Under the pieces are notes generated by a model, which was given only the letters and a program-made list of their open reading frames with translations, was not told the origin of the DNA and ran no database searches. Positions 42,925 to 52,402 of a stretch of DNA of 64,000 nt are shown here, one piece after another. The stretch is from Vagococcus proximus (GTDB lineage: Bacteria > Bacillota > Bacilli > Lactobacillales > Vagococcaceae), in NCBI RefSeq assembly GCF_029143285.1, contig NZ_JAPDSH010000009.1, positions 1 to 64,000 of the forward strand, given 5' to 3'. Positions within the stretch are counted from its first letter, which is position 1. Every line of letters begins with the position of its first letter. The position numbers and the translations under genes are program-made.

Positions 42925-44640
42925 TTAATCTGTTAATTGTTGGCTACAGAACTCACGGTACAAATCATGCGTTTGTAATAACTCTTGATGTGTGCCTTCT
43001 CCCGTCACTTCACCTTGCTCGATAAATAAAATCTTATCCGCATCTACTACGGTTGATAAACGATGGGCAATCACAAAGGTTGTTCGATTTTCCATTAGGT
43101 TTTCTAATGCTTGTTGTACTACTTTTTCAGAACGACTATCTAAACTGGCTGTGGCTTCATCTAGTAATAAAATCTTAGGTTGTCGCAAGAATGCTCTCGC
43201 AATCGCCACACGTTGACGTTCTCCACCAGATAATAAACTTCCTCTTTCTCCGACTTCACTATCATACCCTTTTGGCAATCGGTTGACAATTTCTGATCCA
43301 CAAGCTTGCTTCATCACATCATCAAGCTCTTTATCTGTCACCTCTCTATTTAAACCGAATGTTAAATTATCACGAATAGTTCCTGATAACAAGGTACTCG
43401 CTTGAGGCACATAGCCAATTTGTTCACGCCAAGATTGTAGCGAATAATTCTCAACATCGTCGCCACCAATCAAAATCTCACCTGAAGTCGGACGATAAAA
43501 ACGTTCAATTAAATTAAACGTGGTACTCTTTCCACTCCCACTTGGACCAACAAAGGCAATCGTCTGATTTTGTTTTGCTTTAAATGAGATATTTTTTAAA
43601 ATTGTTTTTTCGGCATTATAAGCAAAGGTAACGTTATTAAACGCAATATCTTTCCCTTCAACTTCAACCGTCTTACCCTTTTCTAAATCTTCTGTCACCA
43701 CTTGATCTAACTCCTGAATACGCTCTGTTGCCCCTTTTACTTTTTGGTACCCAGAAAAGATGGTACTGAACGATACAACTGGTCCTATGATTTGGAAAAT
43801 ATAAATCATAAAGGCTATAAATTTACCAGGCAATAGTGTCCCTTGAGATACTCGGTAACCACCATAAGCCACGATAAACATAATGAGCCCCATTACCACA
43901 AACATCATCAACGGTTGTAGGATTGAATTAACTTTACCTTCTTCTTTCCCATACTCAAATAACGAGTCGATTTCGTCTTCCATTTGTTTTACCATTGTTG
44001 CTTCACCGTTTGATGCTTTTACTAACTCTGCTGCCGAAAGGACTTGTGTGAAGTCAGCTGTAAAGCCTGCAATTTTATCTTGTGTTTTCTTTGAAATTGC
44101 GAATAATTTTTTCCCTAAAGGTAACATGAACAACGCACATAGTGGCATGGATACTACGATTAAAACACTCATCTTCCAGTCCATATAAAATAAAATAATG
44201 ACAGTAAAGACTAATGTCACAACACCTGAAATTAACTGCGGAATTTTTTCACCAACAAACTCCTTAATTAGATTGGTGTCATTAATCGTTCGACTGACTA
44301 ATTCTCCAGGTTTTTCAATTTGAAAATAAGATAATTCAAAAGCTGTGGTTTTTTTGACCATCCGCTCACGCAATCCCTTCACCATCTTAAGTCCAATCCA
44401 AGTCAACATGTAGTAGGATAAGGCACTTACTGCTATTTCAAGTAAGAACATAGCAACAGCTGTCGCCCCCATCGCAAAACTAGGTCTGCTTCCTGAACCA
44501 TCTATCACCTTCTGAATGACCAACGGAATGATCAGACCAAAGATAGCACTCATCCCACTTAACAGAATCGCAACACCCATTAGTTTCTTATTCGGCTGTG
44601 CCATTTCAAACAATTTATTTTTTTGTTTTGTTTTTTCCAT
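42925..44640 (-). CDS. ABC-type multidrug/peptide exporter (BmrA/MsbA type)
   Basis: 571-aa half-transporter: six transmembrane helices in the first 320 residues and an ATPase domain after. Walker A GPSGSGKST lies near residue 368, the signature LLSGGERQRVAIA near 470, Walker B ILLLDEATASLD shortly after. It should act as a homodimer exporting drugs or lipophilic compounds. I start it at the ATG at 44640, which follows GAGGGA; the reading to 44667 lacks a ribosome binding site. It heads an operon with a two-component system. Confidence 0.9.
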   Translation of the reverse strand: MEKTKQKNKLFEMAQPNKKLMGVAILLSGMSAIFGLIIPLVIQKVIDGSGSRPSFAMGATAVAMFLLEIAVSALSYYMLTWIGLKMVKGLRERMVKKTTAFELSYFQIEKPGELVSRTINDTNLIKEFVGEKIPQLISGVVTLVFTVIILFYMDWKMSVLIVVSMPLCALFMLPLGKKLFAISKKTQDKIAGFTADFTQVLSAAELVKASNGEATMVKQMEDEIDSLFEYGKEEGKVNSILQPLMMFVVMGLIMFIVAYGGYRVSQGTLLPGKFIAFMIYIFQIIGPVVSFSTIFSGYQKVKGATERIQELDQVVTEDLEKGKTVEVEGKDIAFNNVTFAYNAEKTILKNISFKAKQNQTIAFVGPSGSGKSTTFNLIERFYRPTSGEILIGGDDVENYSLQSWREQIGYVPQASTLLSGTIRDNLTFGLNREVTDKELDDVMKQACGSEIVNRLPKGYDSEVGERGSLLSGGERQRVAIARAFLRQPKILLLDEATASLDSRSEKVVQQALENLMENRTTFVIAHRLSTVVDADKILFIEQGEVTGEGTHQELLQTHDLYREFCSQQLTD

Positions 44641-44684
44641 TTTAATTCCCTCATTTCTTTTTGACACTATTAGAATAACAACGT

Positions 44685-44703
44685 AATGTTAATAAAATGT
44701 TAA
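44685..44703 (-). promoter_or_regulatory. Direct repeat upstream of the ABC exporter, probable response-regulator site
   Basis: AATGTTAA (plus strand) occurs at 44685-44692 and again at 44696-44703, exactly one helical turn (11 bp) apart. This is the spacing OmpR-family regulators bind. It lies about 45 bp upstream of the exporter start codon. Confidence 0.55.
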
Positions 44704-44806
44704 CACTATTTCCTTTTTACTATAGAATATAATAAATAAAGTCTCATTAATAACATTCTTTGGTGCGATAATAGAAGAGTATTTTAAATTATTGGAGGGA
44801 AGTATA

Positions 44807-45200
44807 ATGAAGAAAGCAATAACATTATTAACAGCATTATCTTTATTTGTATCACCTTCATTGTTTTTAGCTGTATCCATTGACAATACCCCTAAAGAAA
44901 CTAGAACCACTGGTACTTCAACAGAACAACCTATTTCTGAAGAATCACATAGTTCTGAGGACATTGAAGAAAATAAAGAGTCCGCTACTGTAACATCCCA
45001 GAATATTGAAACATCAACGTATACCAAAATACTTACCTGTAAAAGTTGGTCATAAAATTGGTGACCTAGATGATTATAGACATGATATTGCTATTATTTA
45101 TGCTAAGGAATCTTACATCTTAGCAGTTATGACACAAAATTATATTACTTACGAACAAATTTCAATTTTGAGTAAAGAAATTTATGACATCTTAAAATAA
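44807..45200 (+). pseudogene. Remnant of a class A beta-lactamase-like serine hydrolase
   Basis: The 5' part encodes a signal peptide (MKKAITLLTALSLFVSPSLFLA) and a Thr/Ser/Glu-rich linker after GGAGGGA, then stops at 45055. In another frame, 45006-45200 encodes the C-terminal end of a beta-lactamase2-type domain: LPVKVGHKIGDLDDYRHDIAIIYA, YILAVMTQN, ISILSKEIYDILK. The region containing the catalytic Ser-X-X-Lys and Ser-Asp-Asn is missing. So an internal deletion of about 200 codons and a frameshift have destroyed the gene. In the surviving KTG-like motif the Thr is Ile. Confidence 0.72.
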
Positions 45201-45202
45201 AC

Positions 45203-45242
45203 AAAAAAACTCTTTCGCTTTTTTAGCGAAAGAGTTTTTTTA
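45203..45242. terminator. Bidirectional terminator between the pseudogene and GH3 gene
   Basis: A stem of about 15 bp (ACTCTTTCGCT with AGCGAAAGAGT plus flanking A/T) has T runs on either strand. Confidence 0.88.
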
Positions 45243-45246
45243 TTTT

Positions 45247-47595
45247 TTAACGGTTAATCCATTTTAATAATGTTTTGGTTTTCTTATCACTAAACTTGCC
45301 ACCTGTGAAGGTATTGATTTTCTTGAATGGCATATTTAAAACGAAGTAAACATTGTTTGCTACTAAAGGTTTTCCAATTAACTTTAAGAAATTACTACTC
45401 CCAATTAATAAACCATACAATGATTTTCCAACCCAATTTTTATACTTACTTTGAGCGATTGTATCGTCCATAGTTAGAGCCGATTTTCTATCCCATGTAG
45501 CGGTTGGAATAGGATGCCCTAACAGTGATTCAAACTCACTATCAGAAATACTTTCAACTTGCCCTTTACTATAATGAGGTAAATTTTCTTTCTTAGTAAT
45601 TAAGGTATGACCTTCAGTTAGTGTTCCTTCTTTTTCAAAAGAAGCTCTTAGCCTAATATCGGCAATTGATGCTCCTATCTGAATATCATATTTTCCAGGT
45701 TCAATACACCATGTCTCTGTCTCATCGTCAAAAACATGGAAAAACTCATCTTCAATAGTAAAACTAAGTTCTTTAGTTTCATCAGGCTCAAGTCTTACTT
45801 TAGCAAATTCTTTTAATTCACGTTTGGCTCTGACTATTTTCGAATCCTCTTTTTCAATATAAAGTTGCACAATTTCAGAGCCTGCTTGATTTCCTGTATT
45901 TGTTAGTTTAACCGTAACCGCATCCTCTACGATAGTTAAGTCACTGTACTCAAAAGTTGTATACGATAGTCCATGACCAAAAGGATACCTTACTTCTTTA
46001 CCAACTATATCATAATAACGATATCCAATGAAAAGACCTTCTCTGTGTTCAGAAGTTAATTCTTTTCCAGGGAAATAGTTAACTGAAGAAACATCCGAAT
46101 AAACAAGTGGGAAGGTTTCATTTAACTTCCCGCTTGGATTTTCCTCTCCGCTTAATAAACGCGAAATCGCTTTCCCGCTACCTTGCCCTGCTAAATAGGT
46201 ATGCATGATCGCTTTTACTTTATTTTCAAATGGTAATTCAATTGGACCACCACCTGCTAGAACAACGACAATATTAGGCGTTATTTTTGAAAGCTCATCA
46301 ACCAATTCTAACTGATCGTCATGTAATGATAAACTACTACGGTCTACACCTTCCGCTTCTGCAATTTCATCTAATCCAAGGAATAAGACTACTTTCTCAG
46401 CTTCTTTAGCCAATTTTAAGGCTTGTTTAATAAGTTTTCCTTTACGTTTACCCGTTCTTTCAAAACCTTTAGCATACCCTACTAATGTTAGATCACTTTT
46501 TTTCAAACTTTCCAAGGGACTACTTATTTGAGTAGGATTGATTAACGAACTGCCTGCACCTTGATAGCGTGGATTATCAGCAAAATCTCCTATAATCGCA
46601 ATTTTTTCTGTTTTATTTAACGGCAAGGATTGCTCGTTATTTTTTAATAAGACAATCGACTCTACTGCTGCCTTAATCGCCATTTCATGATGTAAATCAT
46701 AGTGGACAGTTTGCTTATTTTTTTTAGATTCTTCTGTGGCATAAATAAGGGTTAACATTTCTTCTACTGCTTTATCTAATACCTCTTCAGATAAGGCACC
46801 TGATTCAACAGCTTTTCTAATTTCCGCATCCGTAATGCCATTTGTAGCTGGCATTTCTAATTGATTACCTTCTTTTAATGCTGCAACACGATCATTATTT
46901 CCACCCCAATCCGTTACAACCACACCATCAAATCCCCACATTTTTCTCAAAACATCCATCATAAGATAGGGATTTTCATTAGCATAGATGCCATTAACGC
47001 GATTATAAGAGGTCATAATTGTTTGAGGCGCACTTTGTTTTACCACTTTTCTGAATCCTTCAAGATAAATTTCATGTAAACTTCTCTTATCAACTACCTC
47101 GTCAATAGACATTCTCATATGTTCTTGGCTATTAACAGCATAATGTTTCGGACAAGCTGCCACACCTTTAGATTGAATTCCTTTAACAATCTCGCTAGCT
47201 AACTCCCCTGTTAAATAAGGATCTTCTGAAAAATATTCAAAATTTCGGCCACACAACGGATTACGTTTAATATTTAACCCTGGTCCTAAAAGAACATTAA
47301 CATCTTGACTAGCTGCTTCTTTTCCTAGATGTTCTCCTACTTCAAAAACTAATTGTCTATCCCAACTATTTGCTAATGTGGCAGCCGTTGGAAAACACGT
47401 TGCCGGTAGACTTTTATTTAAACCTAAATGATCGGCTTTACCACCTTGCTTTCTAATACCATGTGGCCCGTCTGTCAACATAATACTCGGAATACCCAGT
47501 CGTTCAACCGACTTGGTATTCCAAAAATTTTCTCCAGACATTAAGGATACTTTTTCTCCTAATGTCATTTCTTTTATTAATTCTTCATACGCCAT
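45247..47595 (-). CDS. GH3 beta-glucosidase
   Basis: 782-aa cytoplasmic glycoside hydrolase in the usual GH3 order: N-terminal TIM barrel with PHGIRKQ near residue 44, CPKHYAVNSQE near 148 and the nucleophile Asp in GFDGVVVTDWGG (near residue 230); then the second domain (VESIVLLKNNEQSLPLNKTEKIAIIG) and a fibronectin-III-like domain near the end. A C-terminal tail of about 110 residues follows (GQVESISDSEF..., with no recognised fold). It probably hydrolyses short beta-glucosides. It is 28 nt downstream of the second GH3 gene, so they are co-transcribed. Confidence 0.88.
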   Translation of the reverse strand: MAYEELIKEMTLGEKVSLMSGENFWNTKSVERLGIPSIMLTDGPHGIRKQGGKADHLGLNKSLPATCFPTAATLANSWDRQLVFEVGEHLGKEAASQDVNVLLGPGLNIKRNPLCGRNFEYFSEDPYLTGELASEIVKGIQSKGVAACPKHYAVNSQEHMRMSIDEVVDKRSLHEIYLEGFRKVVKQSAPQTIMTSYNRVNGIYANENPYLMMDVLRKMWGFDGVVVTDWGGNNDRVAALKEGNQLEMPATNGITDAEIRKAVESGALSEEVLDKAVEEMLTLIYATEESKKNKQTVHYDLHHEMAIKAAVESIVLLKNNEQSLPLNKTEKIAIIGDFADNPRYQGAGSSLINPTQISSPLESLKKSDLTLVGYAKGFERTGKRKGKLIKQALKLAKEAEKVVLFLGLDEIAEAEGVDRSSLSLHDDQLELVDELSKITPNIVVVLAGGGPIELPFENKVKAIMHTYLAGQGSGKAISRLLSGEENPSGKLNETFPLVYSDVSSVNYFPGKELTSEHREGLFIGYRYYDIVGKEVRYPFGHGLSYTTFEYSDLTIVEDAVTVKLTNTGNQAGSEIVQLYIEKEDSKIVRAKRELKEFAKVRLEPDETKELSFTIEDEFFHVFDDETETWCIEPGKYDIQIGASIADIRLRASFEKEGTLTEGHTLITKKENLPHYSKGQVESISDSEFESLLGHPIPTATWDRKSALTMDDTIAQSKYKNWVGKSLYGLLIGSSNFLKLIGKPLVANNVYFVLNMPFKKINTFTGGKFSDKKTKTLLKWINR

Positions 47596-47623
47596 TTTAA
47601 AGCCACCTCTTTCATCTCATCCT

Positions 47624-50332
47624 CTATTCAAATAAATATGTTTTTAATAATGTATGTAGAATATGGTGAGAACTTGTTCTTAAACCTTGTGTAATACCTA
47701 CTGGATCTTTTTTATGAGCTTTATCAATTCGCTTGTTATTTTTACCAACACTCATAACATCTAACATCAAATCATTACCAGATACAATTGCTTTCTGAGC
47801 TTCCATAAATCCAAAGACTGCATCCGTTGATACTACCCCTTCAAATCCCCACTCGCCACGTAAAACATCATTTAGTAACTCTGGGTTTCCACCTGACCAT
47901 TTCGTATTTACTAATGAGAAACTAGACATTACACCGTGAACATCTGCTTTTTTAACCGCCATTTCGAATGGACGTAAGTATAATTCTCTCATAGCTTGTT
48001 CATTTACCCAAACATAAATACCCGAACGAGCATTTGTTTCTTGGTCATTTAAAACAAAATGTTTCATAAAGACAATAACACCTTGATCTTGAGCACCCTT
48101 AATCATTGAAGATGCAATGTTACCAGTTAAAACAGGGTCTTCTGAGAAGTATTCAAAGTTTCGTCCACCTAAAGCTGTACGATGCAAGTTCATACCTGGA
48201 GCATACCATCCTTGTACACCATAAGCGCGAGCTTCTTTTCCGACCGCTTCACCCATTTTCTTAGCCAACTCGTCATTCCATGTTGAAGCAATGACAACTT
48301 CACCTGGATAAGCAGCAGCTTCTACCTTTTTAAAGAAGAAACTTAATCCAGCTGGACTATCCATTAAGACTGACTTAGGAACACCTAGTCGGTCGATCGC
48401 AACTGTTTTATACGCACCATTTGTTATCAATTCTTGCATCTCTTCTACTGTTAATTGGTCTAAAAATTCTTCCCATTTAGGGTCATCATAATCTAGCCCT
48501 TTTAGCTCTTCTAATTTAATACCATTATCTTTACCAACTGTCGGTATATCACCTTTTGTTTCTGTAATTTCTTTATTTTCTTCATCTAATACATATTGCG
48601 GTGCCGTATAAGATAACTCATCTGGGGTAGGATACGTTCCTTTGAAATCCGCACGGGATAATTGTTTTTCTTCACCTGCTGCATGTTCAAAGCGATTTTT
48701 ATAAGCTACACCCGTTATTTCGTCTTTATCGTAGATGACTGTTTCATCCACTTTATACGGTAAGGTTTCTACAATTTCATGTACATTTTTTGCTAACTTA
48801 ATATCATAATTTCCTTTTTCTAAAACATATGCGCCTTTAGTCATATCATAAGATGATAAGTCTTTTGTATCAAATGATAATGAGACCGTTTCTTTTTCAC
48901 CTGGTTTAATCTCATTTGTTTTCGCATATGTTGCTAATTCGATAGCTGATTTTTCAATTCCACCTTTTTTATAAGGTGCTGTGAAATATAATTCAACGAC
49001 ATCTTTACCTGCACTTTCGCCTTTATTCGTCACTTCCACATCAAGTGACATTTTATCTTTATCAAATGATTTTTTAGTCACTTTCCATTCAAAATTTGTA
49101 TAACTTAAACCATAACCATATGGGAACTGTACTTCTTTGCGATACGCTTCTTCATCATCAGCATAAGCTGTTTCATAATAACGATACCCAATATAAATAT
49201 TTTCTTGGTAATTAATAAACGCCATCTTACTATTATCGTACTTATAATCACCAAAGTTTTTGCTAGCAGGATTATTAGTAATATCATAAGTCATAGTATC
49301 AGCTAAACGTCCTGATGGATTTAAATCCCCGGCAACAACCTTACCTAATGAATTCATTCCAAATGGCCCTGGTACGCCGACCCAAACTACTGATTTTATC
49401 GCATCAAACTCATCGATGAAACCAAGCTCGTATGTATTACCGGCATTTACAACTAATGTAATATTATCAAAATACTTACTTACTTTCTTAATCAACTCTT
49501 TTTTATTAGCTGTTAAGCTAATTTCATTCGCCTCTAAATCTTTAGCCTCTACTCCAGCACTATTAATGACAATCATAGCTTGGTCAGAGTAATCTGCAGC
49601 TTGTTTCATTGTCTTGTCATCCAAATAATCAATCTCTGGCTCATCCGGACCTTGTGGGCTAATCATAGCTTTAGCAACTTGAACTAAGCCAACATCATTA
49701 CCTTCTTTTTTTACAAAACTACTATTTTGATAAAAATCATATAACTCTTTATTGTAGTCAATATCACTATTCTCAAGTCCTTGGTATAAACTAATCGCTC
49801 TAGAAACATCAGATGATCCAGAACCACCACCACCAAATACTAAATTAAATGATGATACTCCAAAAACATTTACTTTTTTGTCTTTTAATGGAAGATTCTT
49901 ATCATCATTTTTTAATAATACTAACCCTTCATTAGCTAATTCCTCAGATACTCTTTCTCCATCATCACGTGCCACTGCTGCTTTTTTAGTTGAGGTATCA
50001 ATAGTTAAGTCTTTACCTGACATTGTATTTACCAAAGCTGAAACCGTTGGTCCTACAGATACTATTAAACTAATTAGAGCAACACCTATTAGCCCCCAGA
50101 CAGTAAAACGAACTGATCTATTTTTTAATTTTTTATACAGCTTATTTCGTTTTTTCTGTTCCTTACGTTCCCGCTTCGTTAAACCTTTCAATAACTCTTG
50201 GCGTTCTCTTTTTAATTCTTTTTTCTTTGCTTTTTTTTCATCTGAGGATAAGCCTTCTAAAAGCACTTTATCTCGTTTTACCTCCTCTAATATTTCTGAC
50301 TTTAATTGTCTCTTTCTTGAAAAATAACTCAT
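47624..50332 (-). CDS. Membrane-anchored GH3 glycosidase with swapped domain order
   Basis: 902-aa protein. A highly charged N-terminal region (residues 1-73, repeated KKER-type) precedes one transmembrane helix (about residues 75-100), giving an extracellular enzyme. The order of the GH3 domains is inverted: the C-terminal sandwich domain comes first (LANEGLVLLKNDDKNLPLKDKK near residue 133, then a fibronectin-III part ending near 530), and the catalytic barrel follows, with HRTALGGRNFEYFSEDP near 715 and the nucleophile Asp in GFEGVVSTDAVFG (near 834). Such circularly permuted GH3 enzymes are known. The substrate is unknown. Start follows GGGGGAG. Confidence 0.85.
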   Translation of the reverse strand: MSYFSRKRQLKSEILEEVKRDKVLLEGLSSDEKKAKKKELKRERQELLKGLTKRERKEQKKRNKLYKKLKNRSVRFTVWGLIGVALISLIVSVGPTVSALVNTMSGKDLTIDTSTKKAAVARDDGERVSEELANEGLVLLKNDDKNLPLKDKKVNVFGVSSFNLVFGGGGSGSSDVSRAISLYQGLENSDIDYNKELYDFYQNSSFVKKEGNDVGLVQVAKAMISPQGPDEPEIDYLDDKTMKQAADYSDQAMIVINSAGVEAKDLEANEISLTANKKELIKKVSKYFDNITLVVNAGNTYELGFIDEFDAIKSVVWVGVPGPFGMNSLGKVVAGDLNPSGRLADTMTYDITNNPASKNFGDYKYDNSKMAFINYQENIYIGYRYYETAYADDEEAYRKEVQFPYGYGLSYTNFEWKVTKKSFDKDKMSLDVEVTNKGESAGKDVVELYFTAPYKKGGIEKSAIELATYAKTNEIKPGEKETVSLSFDTKDLSSYDMTKGAYVLEKGNYDIKLAKNVHEIVETLPYKVDETVIYDKDEITGVAYKNRFEHAAGEEKQLSRADFKGTYPTPDELSYTAPQYVLDEENKEITETKGDIPTVGKDNGIKLEELKGLDYDDPKWEEFLDQLTVEEMQELITNGAYKTVAIDRLGVPKSVLMDSPAGLSFFFKKVEAAAYPGEVVIASTWNDELAKKMGEAVGKEARAYGVQGWYAPGMNLHRTALGGRNFEYFSEDPVLTGNIASSMIKGAQDQGVIVFMKHFVLNDQETNARSGIYVWVNEQAMRELYLRPFEMAVKKADVHGVMSSFSLVNTKWSGGNPELLNDVLRGEWGFEGVVSTDAVFGFMEAQKAIVSGNDLMLDVMSVGKNNKRIDKAHKKDPVGITQGLRTSSHHILHTLLKTYLFE

Positions 50333-50377
50333 CCAAACTCCCCCTTAATGCGACTCTATAAAATAATAACACGGAGT

Positions 50378-50405
50378 AGTATACCACATTTTGTATGCGC
50401 TTTCT
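50378..50405 (-). promoter_or_regulatory. GH3 operon promoter with overlapping cre-like site
   Basis: TATACT at 50378-50383 is preceded by TGG (extended -10). A cre-like AGAAAGCGCATACA (minus strand, 50392-50405, 12 of 14 matches) sits over the -35 region, so CcpA would block initiation. Confidence 0.5.
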
Positions 50406-50498
50406 TTAAAAACATGTTCAATTAATGATGAAGTTTCGGACAAAATCCTCTCAAAAATGTATGTTTTTTTATTGTGAAATAATCAAATCAATATAATA

Positions 50499-50532
50499 AA
50501 AAAAGACAGCCGCCTTATGGCAACTGTCTTTT
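50499..50532 (-). terminator. Terminator of the Bcr-type MFS gene
   Basis: A 9-bp stem (AAAAGACAG/CTGTCTTTT) with an inner GCC/GGC pairing is followed on the minus strand by a T run. Confidence 0.8.
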
Positions 50533-50540
50533 ACAACTTT

Positions 50541-51725
50541 TTATTTAATATATCGCTTACTTAGTCCTAATTGAACAACAAGTAAAACTATAAAATATAA
50601 TGGCAATGTTAACAGTGACCCATTATGTAAGACACTCATCATAAATGTACACGCACTTACTAATAAATAGTAACCTAAGCTAAATAATGCCCCAGCTGTT
50701 CCCACTACATCTTTAAAATCGACAAGTGCTAAACTTAAACAGTTTGGTAAGGCAATACCCGTACCAACAAGCATTATAAAGACACTCATAATATAAGCAA
50801 TCATTTGTACTAAAGGGACATCACTAAATAGATAGCTTACACCTAATAATACGATAGCACCTAACAAAGCAACTGATAAACCAAGACGAATAATTTTCTC
50901 TGGTTTAAATCGACCTAGTAACTGCTTAGATAATAATGAACCTAGTACCGTTGCAAGTGCTATAACAATACCTAGAAAACCGTATTTTGATTGGGACATA
51001 CCAAATTTCTCGATAAAGACAAATGGTGCTTCAGCATAATAACTGAATAACAACCCGTTTATCCCACCGATAATAATCCCAAATGTCATCACTCTCGGAT
51101 TAGTAATAAGACGTTTTCCTACCTCTAAAATTGATACTTTTTGCTTAGTTTCACTTGGTATAAATGTTTCAGGAAGCGATAAATAACTATAAATAAAGAT
51201 ACCTACACTCATTAAAACTAACGTAAAGAATACCGCACGGTACCCTTGTGATTGTCCTACAAATCCACCAATAAGCGGACCAATTGCAGGTGTAAAAGCT
51301 AAAGCTGCAGAAATTTTAGCGAATAATTGATGACGTTCATTGCCTTCATAACTTTCACGTAAAATTGTTTGAGTGGTAATTGAACCTGTACTCGCACCGA
51401 ACGCTTGAATAAAACGTGCCACTAATAATCCTGTGATTGAACCTGATAAATAACACATCAAGCTCCCTACACCATACATTAAAATTCCATAATTCATCGC
51501 TTTTCTGCGACCAATACTATCTGATAACCATCCCCACGCAAAGACGCCAAAAGCAAAAGCTAAAAAGTAAACACTTAACGTTAGCTGAGCTGTACTCATA
51601 CTCACGTCATAAGCGCTAGCGATTTGCGGTAAAGAAGGTGTAAAAATTGTTTCACTGATTTGAGGAAATCCTACTAAACAAATTAGTAATAGAACTCCTG
51701 GTTGTTTTTTGATGTTTTTTCTCAT
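50541..51725 (-). CDS. MFS transporter of the Bcr/CflA family
   Basis: 394-aa 12-helix membrane exporter. The MFS motif GWLSDSIGRRKAM lies near residues 65-77, and the Bcr/CflA family block QAFGASTGSITTQTILRESYEGNERHQLF follows near 110-140. Relatives export bicyclomycin, sulfonamides, chloramphenicol or cysteine. The gene starts at 51725 after TAGGAG. A 25-codon ORF (51741-51818) ends 15 nt upstream, directly at that ribosome binding site, which suggests coupled or regulated translation. Confidence 0.88.
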   Translation of the reverse strand: MRKNIKKQPGVLLLICLVGFPQISETIFTPSLPQIASAYDVSMSTAQLTLSVYFLAFAFGVFAWGWLSDSIGRRKAMNYGILMYGVGSLMCYLSGSITGLLVARFIQAFGASTGSITTQTILRESYEGNERHQLFAKISAALAFTPAIGPLIGGFVGQSQGYRAVFFTLVLMSVGIFIYSYLSLPETFIPSETKQKVSILEVGKRLITNPRVMTFGIIIGGINGLLFSYYAEAPFVFIEKFGMSQSKYGFLGIVIALATVLGSLLSKQLLGRFKPEKIIRLGLSVALLGAIVLLGVSYLFSDVPLVQMIAYIMSVFIMLVGTGIALPNCLSLALVDFKDVVGTAGALFSLGYYLLVSACTFMMSVLHNGSLLTLPLYFIVLLVVQLGLSKRYIK

Positions 51726-51740
51726 TGTTTAAACTCCTAA

Positions 51741-51818
51741 TTATTGTAATCTGAGGAAAAAACATCCTTTACAGGGAAACGGTGGTATCATGACTTTTAT
51801 CCATTCATAAGTAGTCAT
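51741..51818 (-). CDS. Short leader-like ORF upstream of the Bcr-type MFS gene
   Basis: A 25-codon ORF starting MTTYEWIKVMI and continuing with PPFPCKGCFF. It has a strong ribosome binding site (AAAGGGGTGA, 7 nt away) and its TAA lies next to the TAGGAG of the MFS gene. It could be a regulatory leader peptide. The N-terminus also resembles the start of holin-like type I toxins (M-T/S-T-Y-E), so it could be a truncated remnant of one. No function is proven. Confidence 0.5.
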   Translation of the reverse strand: MTTYEWIKVMIPPFPCKGCFFLRLQ

Positions 51819-51889
51819 CATCTCACCCCTTTCGTTAATATTAAATTTTATTATAACGGACACTGTACAAATAAGCAACATTAAAAGAA

Positions 51890-52354
51890 TTATCTTATAA
51901 TTTCTTTCTCCATTATGTAATTACGCAATACTTCATTGTCTAGTCTAACATCATTCTCTTTAACGACCCTATATCCCATTCGTTCAAAGAAAGGACGAGC
52001 CGTTATCGAAGCGTGTGTTGAATAACGATCACTTTTCACCAGTCCCTCTAATTCTTGCACTAACTTTCTTGCGATTCCCATCCCCTGATACTCTTTATGC
52101 ACGTATAATCGGTCTAGATAACCAGACGATGCCATATCGGCAAACCCGACTAATTGATTCTTCTCCATCATTACAATACTTTGATTAGCTAACAAGGATT
52201 GGTTCCATTTAGTAGGCTCAATTATTTTCCTGTCACCAGCCCATACGGAGATTTGAGAAGCTGTATAATCTTTACTAGTGATAGCCACCACAGTTTCTCT
52301 AAATAGCTGTATGGTTTCTTCGCAATCTGATTCTTGATAGACTCTGATTTCCAC
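51890..52354 (-). CDS. GNAT-family N-acetyltransferase
   Basis: 154-aa acetyltransferase. Motif A is present as LDRLYVHKEYQGMGIARKLVQELE (about residues 84-107) and motif B as ITARPFFERMGYRVV near 130. N-terminal residues form the usual beta-strand/helix start. The start codon is GTG at 52354, 7 nt after GAGGTG. The substrate is unknown. It is transcribed in the same direction as the PTS-type IIC gene upstream but about 48 nt away. Confidence 0.8.
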   Translation of the reverse strand: MEIRVYQESDCEETIQLFRETVVAITSKDYTASQISVWAGDRKIIEPTKWNQSLLANQSIVMMEKNQLVGFADMASSGYLDRLYVHKEYQGMGIARKLVQELEGLVKSDRYSTHASITARPFFERMGYRVVKENDVRLDNEVLRNYIMEKEIIR

Positions 52355-52402
52355 TTTTAATCACCTCAATTTAAAACGTCCAACTCATTCTATTATTTCT
52401 TC

